In this document: one piece after another, positions 1 to 8,733 of the stretch
Numbering within the stretch: the stretch's first letter is position 1
Layout: the number at the start of each line of letters is the position of its first letter
Notes under the pieces: model-generated
What the model was told of the DNA's origin: nothing
Databases searched by the model: none
What the model saw: only the letters and a program-made list of their open reading frames with translations
Assembly: GCA_964397655.1 (NCBI GenBank)
Contig: CAYNKA010000001.1
Coordinates: forward strand, 248,001 to 312,000
Source: CAYNKA01 sp964397655
Lineage (GTDB): Bacteria; Spirochaetota; Spirochaetia; DTKZ01
Direction: 5' to 3'
DNA length: 64,000 nucleotides
Position numbers and translations under genes: made by a program

Positions 1-1
1 C

Positions 2-340
2 CAGTTTAAATGGTCGGCGAAAACCATAGCGGGGGTCTATCGTGACTGCTGGCAGATCGAATTGTTCTTCAAAGCGATCAAGCAATTCTTGAAGATCAAA
101 CGATTCTTCGGTACCAGTCGCAATGCCGTTTTGATTCAAGTCTGGACTGCTATGATAGCTTACCTCCTGATGTGCTATCTGAAATTTGTGACGAAGACCG
201 CTTCGCGTTTCGCCCATATGGCCGCTGTTCTCACAACCATCCTTTTTCAGAGACGCGACCTCACGGAGTTGCTGTGTTATGCTGAAAGTCCTCCGTTCTC
301 TCTCGGATGCCCGCGCACTCTTCAACTGGAGTTCCTATGA
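2..340 (+). mobile_element. IS4-family transposase, C-terminal fragment
   Basis: The frame is open from the window edge to a TGA and encodes the C-terminal end of an IS4-type DDE transposase. The diagnostic segment near residues 13-27 has the Y, E and K of the Y-(2)-R-(3)-E-(6)-K signature (tyrosine, then WQIE, LFF, IK), with E the third catalytic acid. The arginine of the signature appears to be cysteine (YRDCWQIE). The rest of the gene lies left of the window, so I cannot tell a whole element from a remnant. Its position just before the restriction-modification promoter fits an accessory island edge. Confidence 0.75.
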
Positions 341-411
341 TTGTTTTGGACACTACTGATACAAAGGTATTATTTCCTCGACCGTTGCATGTGGATAAAT
401 TCAAAGATTTA

Positions 412-440
412 TTGAAAATTCGGCGACTTAGCTAGATAAT
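412..440 (+). promoter_or_regulatory. putative sigma-70 promoter of the RM operon
   Basis: TTGAAA (412-417) and GATAAT (435-440) are separated by 17 bases in an AT-rich stretch between the transposase fragment and hsdM. The start codon lies about 55 bases downstream of the expected transcription start. No other good candidate is seen in this gap. Confidence 0.5.
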
Positions 441-500
441 GAACTAAACGCTTCGGAACTCTCCGGCGACTCAGCATTTTTCGACAACCAGGAGCTTCTC

Positions 501-2606
501 ATGACCGTACAGATTCACGGACAGATGGTCAATTTCATTTGGAATATCTGCAATCTCCTCCGGGGGCCGTATAAACGTAATGAATATCGCAAGGTCATTC
601 TTCCGCTCACGGTGCTCAGGCGTTTCGACTGCATACTCGAACCGACGAAAGCGAAGGTGCTGGAGGAATACAAGGCTCTCAAAGGGAAATCGGAAAACAT
701 CATAAGCGCGAAAATGCGAGAGATAACTGGGGTTTCCTTCTACAATATTTCGAAGTTGGACTTCAAGAGGCTCCTTGACGATCCGAACCATATCGCGCCG
801 AATCTCAACAGCTATATAAACGCCTTTTCCCCGAACGTCCGGCAGATATTCGAAAAGTTCGACTTCGGTATACAAGTAAATAAAATGAACGAGAAGAACC
901 TCCTTTTCAACGTGATCAAGGAGTTCGCTTCGGAAAAGATCAATCTCTCGCCTAAAAGTATGGACAACCTGCAGATGGGCTACGTATTCGAAGAGATCAT
1001 CAGGATCGGGGCGGAGCAATCGAACGAGGAAGCGGGAGAGCACTTCACCCCTCGGGAAGTCATCAGGCTCATGGTCGATCTTCTCCTGTCTCCGGAAAAG
1101 GACCTCGGGAAAAGCCATGTGGTGAAGACGATCTATGACCCGGCCTGCGGTACGGGGGGCATGCTCTCGGTGGCGGAAAACTATATAAGGTCCATGAACG
1201 AAGACGCCCACCCCATCCTCTACGGCCAGGACTGGAACGACGAGGCCTACGCGATCTGCCGAGCGGACATGCTCATCAAGGGAGAGGACTCGGACAACAT
1301 CAAGCCGGACTGCACCTTCGAAAAAGACGGATTCAAGAAAGAAAAGTTCGACTATATGCTCGCGAATCCTCCCTTCGGCGTCGAATGGAAGCAGCAGCAG
1401 AAAACGATAGAAGACGAGCACAAATCCCTGGGGTACGACGGACGTTTCGGAGCAGGGCTGCCCCGCATCAACGACGGATCCTTTCTTTTTCTCCAGCACA
1501 TGATTTCCAAAATGCGCTTGCCGGAAGACGGGGGAAGCAGGATCGGCATCGTCTTCAATGGCTCGCCTTTGTTCACGGGGGACGCGGGCAGCGGAGAATC
1601 CAACATCAGGCAGTGGATCATCGAGAACGACTGGCTGGAAGCCATCGTCGCGCTTCCGGAACAGCTTTTCTACAACACGGGCATTTCCACCTACATCTGG
1701 ATCATAACCAACCGGAAAGAGAAGAGGCGAAAGGGGAAGATCCAGCTCATCGACGCCCGCGAGTTTTACGTCAAAATGAAAAAGAGCCTTGGGAATAAAC
1801 GGAACCAGATCGGCGACGGAGAGGAGGGAAGGCCGAACCAGATCGCCGAGATCACGAAGATCTATGGGAATTTTACCCACGACGAGAGCAGGACCCTCAC
1901 GATCGACGGAGTTAAAAAAGATACGATCGTCTCGAAGATCTTCGACAACGAAGACTTCGGTTTCAACAAGATCACGGTGGAAAGGCCACTCCGGCTCAAC
2001 TTTCAGGCGAGCGTAGAGCGCATCGCCCGCCTGGACGACGTAAAAGCCTTCAAGAAAATAGCGGAGAGCGATAAAAAGAACGAAGCCGTCCGGCAAAAGG
2101 AAATCGAAGCGGGAGAAAGAAGGCAACTTACTATAAAGACCATGCTCGCGGACCTGGGAAGGAGGACGGGACAAAAGCTGTTCAAAGACCGCGCCGAGTT
2201 CCTGAGGGAGCTCCGCGAAGCGGACCGGACCTCGGGCGTCCGGTTGACGGCGCAGGAACTGAAAGCCGTCCTGGAGGCCCTGAGCGAAAAGGACGAGACC
2301 GCCGAGATCTGCCGGGACGCCAAAGAGAATCCGGAGACGGACCCGGACCTCCGGGACACCGAGAACGTTCCTCTCAAGGAAAACATCGAGGAGTACTTCA
2401 AACGGGAGGTCCTTCCCAACGTTCCTGACGCGTGGATCGACCATAGCAAGACGAAGGTCGGATACGAGATACCGCTCAACCGCCACTTTTACCGCTACGA
2501 GCCGCCGAGGCCTCTGGAAGAAATCGAGGCTGAAATAAAAACCCTGGAAACGGAAATCGTCTCGATGCTGGCGGAGATAACCGGAAGTGGTGCGGGCTTG
2601 AAATGA
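501..2606 (+). CDS. hsdM: type I restriction-modification methyltransferase subunit HsdM
   Basis: N6-adenine DNA methyltransferase subunit of a type I system; with HsdS it modifies the recognition site. An N-terminal helical HsdM_N-like region (about 1-130) is followed by the methylase core. SAM-binding motif I is DPACGTGG near residue 213 and catalytic motif IV is NPPF near residue 289. The charged C-terminal tail (about 530-701) ends in a coiled-coil-like segment rich in E and K. The 701-residue length is on the long side for HsdM, mostly because of this tail. AGGAG precedes the ATG. It is the first gene of an operon followed by a GxxExxY gene, hsdS, rhuM/fic and hsdR, all on the same strand. 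Confidence 0.95.
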   Translation: MTVQIHGQMVNFIWNICNLLRGPYKRNEYRKVILPLTVLRRFDCILEPTKAKVLEEYKALKGKSENIISAKMREITGVSFYNISKLDFKRLLDDPNHIAPNLNSYINAFSPNVRQIFEKFDFGIQVNKMNEKNLLFNVIKEFASEKINLSPKSMDNLQMGYVFEEIIRIGAEQSNEEAGEHFTPREVIRLMVDLLLSPEKDLGKSHVVKTIYDPACGTGGMLSVAENYIRSMNEDAHPILYGQDWNDEAYAICRADMLIKGEDSDNIKPDCTFEKDGFKKEKFDYMLANPPFGVEWKQQQKTIEDEHKSLGYDGRFGAGLPRINDGSFLFLQHMISKMRLPEDGGSRIGIVFNGSPLFTGDAGSGESNIRQWIIENDWLEAIVALPEQLFYNTGISTYIWIITNRKEKRRKGKIQLIDAREFYVKMKKSLGNKRNQIGDGEEGRPNQIAEITKIYGNFTHDESRTLTIDGVKKDTIVSKIFDNEDFGFNKITVERPLRLNFQASVERIARLDDVKAFKKIAESDKKNEAVRQKEIEAGERRQLTIKTMLADLGRRTGQKLFKDRAEFLRELREADRTSGVRLTAQELKAVLEALSEKDETAEICRDAKENPETDPDLRDTENVPLKENIEEYFKREVLPNVPDAWIDHSKTKVGYEIPLNRHFYRYEPPRPLEEIEAEIKTLETEIVSMLAEITGSGAGLK

Positions 2607-2670
2607 GTCAGTACATGCAGGTTGTCCGGAATTTCCGGACAACCCAAGCTGACAAAATAAATGAGGAGAG

Positions 2671-2699
2671 TCTCACGCTGAGACGCGGAGTTCGCGGAG
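2671..2699 (+). repeat. GxxExxY-associated repeat, copy 1 (direct)
   Basis: A 29-base G+C-rich motif with core acgcggagttcgcggag, immediately upstream of the GxxExxY start codon. It matches copy 3 inside hsdS at 27 of 29 positions and is inverted relative to copy 2 at the 3' end of the same gene. Confidence 0.75.
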
Positions 2700-2705
2700 A
2701 GAATT

Positions 2706-3137
2706 ATGGAAATTGATGAGATCACTGGGACGGTGATTGATTTGGCCATGAAAATTCATACAGGACTCGGCCCCGGGTTATTAGAGTCAGTTTATGAAGC
2801 GGTGTTGATGAAAATGCTGCTTGAAAAAGGTTTACACGTTGAAAGACAAAAAGCAGTGTCATTTGACTTTCAGGGTATTCACTTCGATGAAGGGTTTCGC
2901 TGTGATTTATTGGTGGAAAACACCGTCGTTTTGGAATTAAAATCCGTTGAGAAAATATCGGCCGTACATCAGAAACAATTGCTTACCTATCTGCGCCTTA
3001 TGAATCACGAAGTAGGTCTATTGATTAACTTTGGTTCAGCTACTTTAAAAGAAGGGCTCCAAAGGATCGTAAATAATCATACACCCTCCTCGTCTCCGCG
3101 CCTCCGCGTGAATAAACAAGCTGGAGAAACAAAATGA
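2706..3137 (+). CDS. GxxExxY family protein (PD-(D/E)XK nuclease-like)
   Basis: A 143-residue protein with the family-defining GLLESVY (G-x-x-E-x-x-Y) near residues 23-29. A nuclease-like D...ELK pattern follows (CDLLVENTVVLELK, about 76-89). The family is common in environmental bacteria and has no established biochemical role. The gene is markedly more AT-rich than hsdM and hsdR. It sits between inverted copies of a short repeat, the right-hand one encoding the protein's own C-terminal residues, and overlaps hsdS by four bases (ATGA). It therefore looks like a small cassette that landed between hsdM and hsdS without breaking the operon. Confidence 0.85.
   Translation: MEIDEITGTVIDLAMKIHTGLGPGLLESVYEAVLMKMLLEKGLHVERQKAVSFDFQGIHFDEGFRCDLLVENTVVLELKSVEKISAVHQKQLLTYLRLMNHEVGLLINFGSATLKEGLQRIVNNHTPSSSPRLRVNKQAGETK
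3086..3111 (-). repeat. GxxExxY-associated repeat, copy 2 (inverted)
   Basis: Read on the minus strand this gives tcacgcggaggcgcggag, closely matching copies 1 and 3. It lies inside the last codons of the GxxExxY gene, giving that gene an inverted-repeat frame with copy 1. Confidence 0.65.
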
Positions 3138-4546
3138 AGCCTAACTCCGCGCCTTTACGTGAGAAATATCCCAAATACAAATCCTCCGGCGTGGAATGGC
3201 TGGGAGAGGTGCCGGAGCATTGGGATTATGTTTCGCTAAAATGGGCATCTATACGCTATTCGGGAGGAACTCCAGATAAGGCTATTGATGAATATTGGGA
3301 GAATGGTAGGATCCCATGGCTTAATTCAGGTGCAGTTAACGAGAAATACATTACTCAACCATCATGTTATATCACTGAAAAAGCATTTAATAATTCAAGT
3401 GCAAAATGGATTCCTAAAGAAGCATTAGTAATTGCATTAGCTGGACAAGGAAAAACGAAAGGACTGGTTGCCCAGATAGGCATTGAGACGACCTGCAATC
3501 AATCGATGGCGGCAATTATCCCAAATAACAGGATCAACACTCGGCTATTATATTGGTGGTTAACAAAAAATTATATAAATATTAGAAATCTTGGCGGTGG
3601 TGAGGCCAGAGATGGTTTGAATCTTGAAATGCTTGGTTCGATACCAGTTCCTCTCCCCCCCCTCCCCGAGCAACAAGCCATCGCCGACTTTCTCGACCGC
3701 GAAACCGGGAGAATCGACGCTCTCATCGAGAAGAAAAAGAAACTTTTGGAACTGCTCAAGGAAAAGCGGACAGCTCTTATTTCCCGGGCGGTCACGAAGG
3801 GGCTCGCGGGATTGGTTTCACGCGGAGACGCGGAGTTCGCGGAGTGGGCCAAGCCGGTCAAGATGAAACCTTCCGGAGTGGAGTGGCTGGGGGAGGTGCC
3901 GGAGCATTGGGAAGTGAAGAAGTTAAAATATATAAAAGAAAACTCACCTAATGCATTTGTTGATGGGCCATTTGGAAGCAATTTAAAGTCAGAGCATTTT
4001 ATTATTGATGGGGATGTTTTTGTTATTGAAAGTAATTTTGCAACAAGGGGGAAGTTAAACGAAGAAGAGTTAAAGCAAATCGAGTACGACCATTATGAAA
4101 CCATAAAAAGAAGTGAAACTAAAGCTGGAGATATTATTATATCAAAAATTGGAGCATATTTCGGTCTAAATAATATATTACCAGAAATCAGCAAAAAGGC
4201 TGTAGTATCTGGCAACTCAATGAAATTATCAATAAATAAATTAATCTGTGATGTTCAATTTATTCATTATCAATTCCTTGTCCTTAAATGGTATGGAGCA
4301 ATCGATTTGATGGTTAGTACAACAGCACAACCCGCGCTTACATTGGGAGGTATGAATAGTTTAAATTTCCTCCTCCCCCCTCTCCCCGAGCAACAGGCCA
4401 TCGCCGCTTTTCTCGATCGCGAAACGGCTAAGCTCGACGCGCTTTCCGCGAAGATCGAAACGGCTATCGAGAAGCTCAAGGAATTCAGGACGGCACTGAT
4501 CAGCGCGGCAGTGACGGGCAAGATCGACGTACGGGAAGCGGTATGA
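3134..4546 (+). CDS. hsdS: type I restriction-modification specificity subunit HsdS
   Basis: DNA-recognition subunit, 470 residues, with the usual duplicated layout. Each half starts with a near-identical block (SGVEWLGEVPEHW, about residues 17-29 and 247-259), then a target-recognition domain, then LPPLPEQQAIA and a long helix (from about 172 and 413). The two recognition domains are visibly AT-rich, while the conserved blocks and helices are GC-rich, as expected from domain exchange. An extra block between the first helix and the second half (about 225-240, SRGDAEFAEW) is the translation of a dispersed repeat. It overlaps the gene before by ATGA and the gene after by ATGA. Confidence 0.95.
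   Translation: MKPNSAPLREKYPKYKSSGVEWLGEVPEHWDYVSLKWASIRYSGGTPDKAIDEYWENGRIPWLNSGAVNEKYITQPSCYITEKAFNNSSAKWIPKEALVIALAGQGKTKGLVAQIGIETTCNQSMAAIIPNNRINTRLLYWWLTKNYINIRNLGGGEARDGLNLEMLGSIPVPLPPLPEQQAIADFLDRETGRIDALIEKKKKLLELLKEKRTALISRAVTKGLAGLVSRGDAEFAEWAKPVKMKPSGVEWLGEVPEHWEVKKLKYIKENSPNAFVDGPFGSNLKSEHFIIDGDVFVIESNFATRGKLNEEELKQIEYDHYETIKRSETKAGDIIISKIGAYFGLNNILPEISKKAVVSGNSMKLSINKLICDVQFIHYQFLVLKWYGAIDLMVSTTAQPALTLGGMNSLNFLLPPLPEQQAIAAFLDRETAKLDALSAKIETAIEKLKEFRTALISAAVTGKIDVREAV
3143..3164 (-). repeat. degenerate copy of the GxxExxY-associated repeat
   Basis: The minus strand reads tctcacgtaaaggcgcggag, which keeps the ends of the motif but differs in the middle. It encodes residues 4-10 of HsdS. 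Weaker than the other three copies. Confidence 0.4.
3816..3844 (+). repeat. GxxExxY-associated repeat, copy 3, in frame inside hsdS
   Basis: 27 of 29 positions match the copy upstream of the GxxExxY gene. Here it is read through in frame as VSRGDAEFAE, in the linker between the two halves of HsdS. Confidence 0.75.
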
Positions 4547-5541
4547 TAGAAAACACTGGCGAAATTGTTATTTATGAGACGCCGGACGGTATCATTCAAA
4601 CTGAAGTCCGTATGGTTGCTGAAACTCTCTGGCTTAGCCAGCGAAAAATGGCTGAACTGTTCGACAAAGACAGTGATACGATCGGGCTGCACCTCAAAAA
4701 CATTTATGCAGAAGGAGAATTGGAAGAACCGGCAACTACCGAGGATTTCTCGGTAGTTCAGCGCGAGGGTACCAGGAACGTACTGCGAAAGGTCAAACAC
4801 TATAATCTTGATGCCATCTTGTCGGTCGGCTACCGCGTCAATTCCAAGCGTGGTACCCAATTCCGCATCTGGGCTAACCGCATCCTCAAGGAACATCTGG
4901 TTCAGGGCTATACCATCAACCAGAAGCGCCTTAAAGAACAGCAAGATAATATCTTGCAGCTTCGCGAATCCATACAATTAGTGGAACGAAGCTTGCTGGA
5001 ACAAGCAGAAACAATCGATGACGCCCGCAAAGTAATAAAAATTTTAGCGGAATTTGCCAATGGACTTCAAATTCTGGATGATTACGACCATGGAAATTTG
5101 GAAACGAGCGGAAAAACGCAGAAACCGGCTGTCGTGATTGACAAACAAGACTTCCTGACCGTTGTCGAAGCAATGCGTAGCGATTTCGATTCATCTGTAT
5201 TCGGCCAACCCAAGGATGACAGTTTTGACAGCTCGGTTGGCCAAATCTATCAAAGTTTTGCAGGCAATGAACTCTACCCTTCTATCGAGCATAAAGCCGC
5301 CATGCTTCTGTATCTGGTGGTAAAAAATCATTCCTTTATCGATGGCAACAAACGCATTGCCGCCGCTCTCTTTCTCTATTTTCTTGACAGGAATGGTTTA
5401 TTATACAACCAGGCGGGCCAGCGAATCATCAGCGATGAGGGACTGGCAGCCCTGACGCTTCTCATAGCTGTATCAAAGCCCGAAGAAAAAGACACCATGA
5501 TAAAAATTGCATTAACAGTCTTAAACCGGAGCACTCGATGA
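4543..5541 (+). CDS. RhuM-Fic fusion protein (RhuM N-terminus, Fic/Doc C-terminus)
   Basis: The N-terminal ~110 residues match the RhuM/virulence-protein family (segments LWLSQRKMAELF and YRVNSKRGTQFRIWA). A short coiled-coil-like linker follows, then a Fic domain with the active-site motif HSFIDGNKR at about 263-271. Fic enzymes transfer AMP or another nucleotide part to proteins, and the close relative Doc phosphorylates EF-Tu; the DGNKR ending resembles the Doc-like variant. No inhibitory helix motif is obvious, so its control is unknown. ATGA overlaps on both sides couple its translation to hsdS and hsdR, so it belongs to the restriction operon. The substrate cannot be read from sequence. 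Confidence 0.88.
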   Translation: MIENTGEIVIYETPDGIIQTEVRMVAETLWLSQRKMAELFDKDSDTIGLHLKNIYAEGELEEPATTEDFSVVQREGTRNVLRKVKHYNLDAILSVGYRVNSKRGTQFRIWANRILKEHLVQGYTINQKRLKEQQDNILQLRESIQLVERSLLEQAETIDDARKVIKILAEFANGLQILDDYDHGNLETSGKTQKPAVVIDKQDFLTVVEAMRSDFDSSVFGQPKDDSFDSSVGQIYQSFAGNELYPSIEHKAAMLLYLVVKNHSFIDGNKRIAAALFLYFLDRNGLLYNQAGQRIISDEGLAALTLLIAVSKPEEKDTMIKIALTVLNRSTR

Positions 5542-8500
5542 AAGCGACGACCGAAAAAGCCTTCGAATCCTACATCCAGGAAACCCTGGCACACCGGGGC
5601 TGGAAGGAGGGATCCGTCGCCGCATGGGACAAGACAAAAGCTCTTTTTCCGGAGTACGTGATCGCATTCATCAAAACGACCCAAACCGAGCTGTGGTCTC
5701 AGATGGAGAAGCTCCACGGGAAGGAACTTCCCGCGAAGCTCATCGATACGCTGATGACGGAACGAGAGACGAAGGGGACGCTCTACATCCTGCGCCACGG
5801 ATTCAAGTTCTACGGGAAAACCTTCAAGCTCGCCTACTTCAAGCCCGCCCACGGACTCGTCAAGGAGACCCTGGAATCGTTCGATGCGAACCTCCTCCAG
5901 GTGACGCGGCAGGTGCCTTGTCACCCGGTGAAGGGCGACACCGTCGACATGGTGCTGTCCCTGAACGGAATCCCCGTCGCAACCCTGGAGCTCAAGAATC
6001 CCACAACCGGGCAGACCTGGAAGCGCGCCGTGGAGCAGTACAAGAACGACCGAGACCCGAACGCGCCGCTTTTCCGGTTCAAGAAAGGCGCACCCGTGCA
6101 TTTCGCCGTTGACCCGGAGGAAGTGCACATGACGACCCGGCTTTCCGGAGCGAAGACCTTTTTTCTTCCCTTCAACCGAGGAAGCGCTCCGGGAGAAGTG
6201 AACTGCGGGAAAGGGAATCCACCGCATCCTTCGGGGCACAGGACGGGCTACCTCTGGGAAGAAGTTCTCGAGAGGGAGAGCTTCCTCGACATCGTCGGCA
6301 GCTTCATGTTCATCGAAACCGGCGAAACGACGGTGGACGACGGAAAGGGAGGGCGTAAAAAGATATCAACGGAAACGTTGATTTTTCCCCGGTATCACCA
6401 ACTCGACTCGGTCCGCGGACTCGTCCGGACGGCACGGAAGGAGGGCGCGGGAAACAACTACCTCATCCAGCACTCAGCGGGCAGCGGAAAAACGAACAGC
6501 ATCTCCTGGCTGTCCCACAGACTTTCGAGCCTGCACACGGAAACGAACGAAAAAGTCTTCGACTGCGTCGTGGTGATAACCGACCGCCGCGTTCTTGACA
6601 AACAGCTTCAGGACGCGATCTACCAGATCGAGCACGCCCAGGGAGTCGTCAAGGCGATCGACGAAAACTCCCGGCAACTCGCGGAAGCCTTGGTGGACGG
6701 TACGAAGATCGTCATCACCACGCTCCAGAAGTTTCCCTTCATCCTGAAGGGGCTCCTCCGCATCGCGGGAGCGGACGATCCCGACAAGCCGGACGAGAAC
6801 GCGATCTCCAAGGCGAAGGAATGGCAGGAGGCGATTGCAGCCCGCACCTACGCGGTGATCGTGGACGAGGCCCATTCCAGCCAGACGGGGGAAACGGCCA
6901 GGGAACTGAAGCGTATCCTGGGTGCGGGAACCGAGCAGGGAAGCGAAGAAAGCGAATTCGACTGGGAGGAAGGACTCAACAAGGTCATGGAATCCCGAGG
7001 AAGGCAGAAGAACCTGAGCTTCTTCGCCTTCACCGCGACGCCGAAGGGGAAGACTCTGGAGCTCTTCGGCAGAAAAGGAGCCGATGGGAAGCCCGAGGCC
7101 TTTCATACCTATTCCATGAAGCAGGCGATCGAAGAAGAGTTCATCCTCGACGTCCTCCAGCGCTATACGACCTATAAAACCTACTACAAACTGGTGAAAA
7201 GCGTGGAAGACGATCCCTCCATGCCGAAAAAGAAAGCGCAGAAAAAACTCGGGAAATTCATGGCCCTGCACCCGCACAACATCGAACAAAAAACGGAGGT
7301 CATCATCGAGCATTTCCGCGGCCATGTGAGGAACAAGCTCGGCGGGAGAGCCAAGGCCATGGTGGTAGCCGGCTCTAGGCTCCATGCCGTGCGGTATATG
7401 CTGTCATTTCAAAAATACCTCAAAGAAAACAACTACACCGATATCCGCCCCTTGGTCGCTTTCAGCGGCACGGTGAAGGATCCTGATACGGGCAACGAAT
7501 ACACGGAACCCACGATGAACATCGACGTGGTGACGGGAAAAAACATATCGGAATCGCAGCTCCCGGACAAATTCGAGACCTCGGACTATCAAATCCTCCT
7601 CGTGGCGAACAAATACCAAACCGGCTTCGACCAGCCCCTTCTCTGCGCGATGTACGTGGACAAGCGCCTTGACGGAGTGCAGGCGGTCCAAACTCTTTCC
7701 CGGCTGAACCGGACGAGTCCTGGAAAAGAGCCCCCCTTCGTCCTCGACTTCGTCAACGAAGCCGAGGACATCTATCTCGCGTTCAAGCCTTATTACAACG
7801 TCACGACTCTCCAGGAAACGTCCGATCCGAATCATCTCGAAAAATTGAAACACGAACTGAATTCCTTTCAAGTCTATCTCTGGTCGGAGGTCGCCGGATT
7901 CTGCCATATTTTTTATCTTCCGCAAGAGAAACAGAATCCTTCGGACCACGCAAGGATGGAAAAATTCGTCGCCCCGGCGAAGGACCGTTTCAAGGCATTG
8001 GACCAGGAGAAAAAAGAAGCCTTTTACGAAAAGCTCACCGCCTATGTGCGGTATTACGCCTTCATCAGTCAAATACTCCCGTATTCCGACCAGGAATTGG
8101 AAATGCTGTACGGGTACGGAAGGTATCTTCTCTCGCACATCGATTTGAACGAGGACGGCGTGAATCCGCACCCCGAGAAAGAAGTACTTCTCCAATACTA
8201 CCGCCTCGAAAAGATCATGTCCGGTTCCATCGTCCTTGAGGATGAAGACGTCTACGGCGTCAAAAGTCCTACGGCGGTGGGTACGAGCGCAGCGAAGGAC
8301 GAAGACAAGCCGCTTTCGGAAATAATTCACGCGCTTAATGAACGATTCGGAACGGACTTCACGGAAGAGGACCGGCTCTTTTTCGAACAGATCAAGGAAA
8401 AAGCAACGAAGGACGAACGGGTGGTGCAAACGGCGAAAGCGAACCCCCTCGACAAATTCGAACTCGGAATAAAGGCGATCATCGAATCGTTGATGATGCA

Positions 8501-8621
8501 GAGGATGGCTGAAAACGACACCATCGTCACCCGCTATATGGACGACAAGGATTTCCAGAACGAGGTGTTTCCGAGATTAGCGAGGGAGATTTACCGGAGC
8601 GTGATGGAGAAGACGGGGTAG
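5538..8621 (+). CDS. hsdR: type I restriction endonuclease subunit HsdR
   Basis: Motor and nuclease subunit of the type I complex, 1027 residues. The N-terminal PD-(D/E)XK nuclease has the acid in VDMV (about 136) and ELK (about 151-153). The SF2 translocase follows with Walker A SAGSGKT (about 313), DEAH (about 443), FTATP (about 498) and a later TGFDQP-LSRLNRTSPG region (about 695-735). The C-terminal third is helical and probably docks on HsdM/HsdS. All motifs are intact, so the enzyme should be active. It starts inside the stop of the Fic gene (ATGA) and ends the operon; no clear terminator is seen after it. Confidence 0.95.
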   Translation: MKATTEKAFESYIQETLAHRGWKEGSVAAWDKTKALFPEYVIAFIKTTQTELWSQMEKLHGKELPAKLIDTLMTERETKGTLYILRHGFKFYGKTFKLAYFKPAHGLVKETLESFDANLLQVTRQVPCHPVKGDTVDMVLSLNGIPVATLELKNPTTGQTWKRAVEQYKNDRDPNAPLFRFKKGAPVHFAVDPEEVHMTTRLSGAKTFFLPFNRGSAPGEVNCGKGNPPHPSGHRTGYLWEEVLERESFLDIVGSFMFIETGETTVDDGKGGRKKISTETLIFPRYHQLDSVRGLVRTARKEGAGNNYLIQHSAGSGKTNSISWLSHRLSSLHTETNEKVFDCVVVITDRRVLDKQLQDAIYQIEHAQGVVKAIDENSRQLAEALVDGTKIVITTLQKFPFILKGLLRIAGADDPDKPDENAISKAKEWQEAIAARTYAVIVDEAHSSQTGETARELKRILGAGTEQGSEESEFDWEEGLNKVMESRGRQKNLSFFAFTATPKGKTLELFGRKGADGKPEAFHTYSMKQAIEEEFILDVLQRYTTYKTYYKLVKSVEDDPSMPKKKAQKKLGKFMALHPHNIEQKTEVIIEHFRGHVRNKLGGRAKAMVVAGSRLHAVRYMLSFQKYLKENNYTDIRPLVAFSGTVKDPDTGNEYTEPTMNIDVVTGKNISESQLPDKFETSDYQILLVANKYQTGFDQPLLCAMYVDKRLDGVQAVQTLSRLNRTSPGKEPPFVLDFVNEAEDIYLAFKPYYNVTTLQETSDPNHLEKLKHELNSFQVYLWSEVAGFCHIFYLPQEKQNPSDHARMEKFVAPAKDRFKALDQEKKEAFYEKLTAYVRYYAFISQILPYSDQELEMLYGYGRYLLSHIDLNEDGVNPHPEKEVLLQYYRLEKIMSGSIVLEDEDVYGVKSPTAVGTSAAKDEDKPLSEIIHALNERFGTDFTEEDRLFFEQIKEKATKDERVVQTAKANPLDKFELGIKAIIESLMMQRMAENDTIVTRYMDDKDFQNEVFPRLAREIYRSVMEKTG

Positions 8622-8733
8622 TCTAATTTTCGATGAAAAAGAAATATCCCCTTTTCCGATGAGATAAAGGTAAAAACAGCGGAGAGGCGGAACGGGTTTT
8701 CGTGTGGCGGGAGGAGGAGGGAGATAGGCTAAC

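Noticed and set aside
601..660. Possible left attachment site (actcgaaccgac resembles the tRNA T-arm)
   Set aside because: Only about 11 bases match, inside hsdM coding sequence; too short for a real att copy.
471..2642. 723-codon open frame antisense to hsdM
   Set aside because: It mirrors a fully motif-supported hsdM on the other strand and has no family features; long antisense frames are common in GC-rich genes.
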